A stretch of 64,000 nucleotides of DNA. It comes from Clarkia xantiana subsp. parviflora. Its lineage: Eukaryota; Streptophyta; Magnoliopsida; Myrtales; Onagraceae. Shown here piece after piece: positions 61,959 through 64,000 of the stretch. The position numbers were made by a program, and so were the translations under genes. A model generated the notes under the pieces. It ran no database searches and had not been told where the DNA came from. It was given only the letters and a program-made list of their open reading frames with translations. Where the stretch lies: assembly GCA_036873135.1 (NCBI GenBank), contig JAPTYO010000007.1, positions 9,840,763-9,904,762 of the forward strand. Direction: 5' to 3'. The number at the start of each line of letters is the position of its first letter. The first letter of the stretch is position 1.

Positions 61959-62248
61959 TGCCATTTACTGTTGGTCCCTACTGGTAATGATTAAATAGGC
62001 ACTTGCATTTTCAATAGGAGTGCCTTGTTCCAAAATGGGAGTGCCTAGTTCCAATTTTTTCCACTGGACGCTGACTAGGTGCCACTAGGCGTGACTAGGA
62101 TTACTAATATTACTGTTTTGCCATTATTGAGTGAATAGTGAAGTGGGACAGTGCCTACTAGTAGGAACTCCCAAGTTACTGTTCATGTCGGTGCCAACTT
62201 TTTAATATTATTTTATTCGATTGTGTTGCTCATCTCTTTAATTGTATA
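61954..62248 (+). repeat. Direct repeat copy 1 (~290 bp)
   Basis: It begins CTTAGTGCCATTTACTGTTG and is about 98% the same by eye as 63706-64000, offset 1752 bases. It includes ACTAGGCGTGACTAGGATTA and TTTTGCCATTATTGAGTGAA. Confidence 0.9.
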
Positions 62249-62930
62249 TATATTCGGTTACGTTAAGTCAGATAGACAAGAGCCGTAATCAGTCATTTTG
62301 AATATTATGTAACATAAATAACGACACGAACCAAAATTACTACTTTTTAACTTTGAATCAATTTCGAAATTTCCATATCTAATTTGTTTATATGTTACCA
62401 TGTTGAATAACCGTTAATTCTAAATTTTGAAATAGTATAACATTTCAAATTATTAAATATGGAAAATAATTACTACAAAATATTATATTATTTTAATGCA
62501 TATATATTTTTATATATTTTACGTATTATATTATATTATTATATGAAAGAAATATATCTTTTACGATAAATTATTATAAAAATTATACTTTTAGAATGAT
62601 GTATATATAATATATTTCTAATTTACATATATTGAAAATCATATATAAAAACACATGATTAATGCAATAATCAATTTACTAATATGATCATGGATGCACA
62701 TAAACGTGAATATGTTGATGATGTTGAATTAAGATATGTCAATCAACGTATAACAGATATACACTGATTATGGTGAAATAATAGATTCAATGAATTTGAT
62801 TGATCAATGTTATTATATCAACAATTATACTTATCAATCATTCTGCATGTTGCATGGGGACTGCACCTAATAGTAATTTTACCTTGGTCAAGTAACGTAT
62901 AATTATTGCAATGAATTGACAATAGAGAAC

Positions 62931-63334
62931 TATGGATATGCACGAACCGGTCGGGCCCGAATATGTTCCGAACTGGATTGGTACTAATTAAAACAGTATG
63001 GTCCGGTCTGGACTGAATTTGAAATTAGCACTAAAAATTCTGGACCGATTTTGGATTGGAACTGTAAAAAAAGTCTGGTTCGGTTCAAAACTGGTCCGAC
63101 CCATTTTCCTATACAAATTTACCCTAATTAAAAAAAAACGAAAAACTGATCCTCCGACAAAACTGATTTAGTTAAAAACCAGTTCAAAAAGTCTGGTCCA
63201 GTCAAAAATCAATTTTTTGAGAAGTATATTACTGATTTTTGGTCTGGTTCTCTTCTCGCATAATTGGTCTGTTTGGAACCGGTTCAGTCTATACCAGTTC
63301 CGAACCGACCGGACCGGTTATTTTCTTATCCCTA
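62931..63334. mobile_element. Candidate small hAT-like element
   Basis: The ends TATGGATA and, inverted, TAGGGATA enclose 404 bases rich in CCGGTC/GGACCG/GGTCTGG motifs near both ends (ACCGGTC at each side). No clear 8-bp duplication was found, so the boundaries are provisional. Confidence 0.4.
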
Positions 63335-63705
63335 TAGAATGTAAATTTTTATTAAAAAATTCAATTACATTTTTATAATTTTGTATATATTTTCCCTATT
63401 TTTTTTAATTAATACATCTAATACTTGAATCTCATTATTTATTCTTGTCCGTATTTGTAAAAAAATATGAATATATAATTTATATATAATGATATATAAT
63501 TTATATATAATGCAAAAATTATATTTGAATTATGAAATTATGTGGGTCCCAATGAAGAAGTGGAACTTGGCCTCCACTACTGAAGAGAGTGCCAATTTTA
63601 CAGTGTCATTTACTATAGCAAATACTGTAGCAGTGCCACTTTGATGAGTTGGCAGTGACGTGGCTGCTGATGTGGAGGCACTAGGCACTTCCTATTGGAA
63701 GTGCT

Positions 63706-64000
63706 CTTAGTGCCATTTACTGTTGGTCCCTACTGGTAATGATTAAATAGGCACTTGCATTTTCAATAGGAGTGCCTTGTTCCAAAATGGGAGTGCCTAG
63801 TTCCAATTTTTGCCACTGGACGCTGACTAGGCGCCACTAGGCGTGACTAGGATTACTAATATTACTGTTTTGCCATTATTGAGTGAATAGTGAAGTGGGA
63901 CAGTGCCTACTAGTAGGAACTCCCAAGTTACTGCTCATGTCGGTGCCAACTTTTTAATATTATTTTATTTGATTGTGTTGCTCATCTCTTTGATTGTATA
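63706..64000 (+). repeat. Direct repeat copy 2 (runs off the window)
   Basis: Matches 61954-62248 with a handful of substitutions and continues to the last base of the window. Confidence 0.9.

Larger units (their letters stand above)
61872..63709. mobile_element. Candidate PIF/Harbinger-like non-autonomous element
   Basis: The left end reads TTA then GAGCACTTCCAATAGTAGTG, with CCTAGTGCC after it. The right end is GGCACTAGGCACTTCCTATT then GGAAGTGCTC followed by TTA. The ends are inverted repeats flanked by TTA, the Harbinger target. The body of ~1.8 kb has no transposase frame and contains other repeats, including a likely nested hAT-like piece. It is complicated by the direct repeat crossing its left part. 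Confidence 0.5.

Overview
This is nuclear DNA of a flowering plant, most likely a eudicot. The evidence is GT-AG introns in every multi-exon gene, plant-specific families (BPC/GAGA-binding factor, group I bZIP, SAUR, wall-associated kinase), chloroplast-targeted enzymes, AT-rich introns and intergenic DNA, and several classes of plant transposons. I do not name a species.

Layout. 1-9 kb: the complex I LYR subunit gene NDUFB9/B22 (+) and UFD1 (-), arranged tail to tail. 9-20 kb: AT-rich DNA with long TA microsatellites, the class II BPC gene (CDS 13736-14645), a 5'-truncated LINE ending in poly(A) at 17479, a Helitron-like terminus, and a diverged array of about eight tandem units (18971-19480). 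20-25 kb: a group I bZIP gene whose third intron carries a 982-bp Mutator-like element. 27-28.3 kb: a non-autonomous hAT element with a perfect 8-bp target duplication. 29-33.2 kb: DUS3-type tRNA-dihydrouridine synthase, 10 coding exons. 34-35.3 kb: a second element of the same Mutator-like family that has captured part of a RING-CH gene (a Pack-MULE), with a perfect 9-bp target duplication. 36-37.7 kb: plastid amidophosphoribosyltransferase (-), intronless. 40.4-43 kb: a WAK-like receptor kinase with an altered DFG motif. 44-46 kb: plastid RbfA (-). 48 kb: a SAUR gene (-). 53-61.4 kb: a complete, apparently very young Ty3/gypsy Tat-type LTR retrotransposon with 732-bp LTRs that read as identical, an intact gag-pol frame and three different tandem-repeat arrays before the 3' LTR. 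61.4-64 kb: nested short repeats, including a Harbinger-like element and a ~290-bp direct repeat.

The host genes are unrelated housekeeping or regulatory genes, each with its own promoter; no operon or biosynthetic cluster is visible. The most unusual content is the pair of related Mutator-like elements. They share a palindromic GC-rich core that is open in several reading frames. One sits inside a bZIP intron. The other carries a RING-CH fragment fused in frame to the repetitive core, and the window itself contains a duplicated copy of its pre-insertion site.

All gene models were built by hand from splice signals and family resemblance. Phases were checked arithmetically across every coding exon, but no alignment or transcript data were available.
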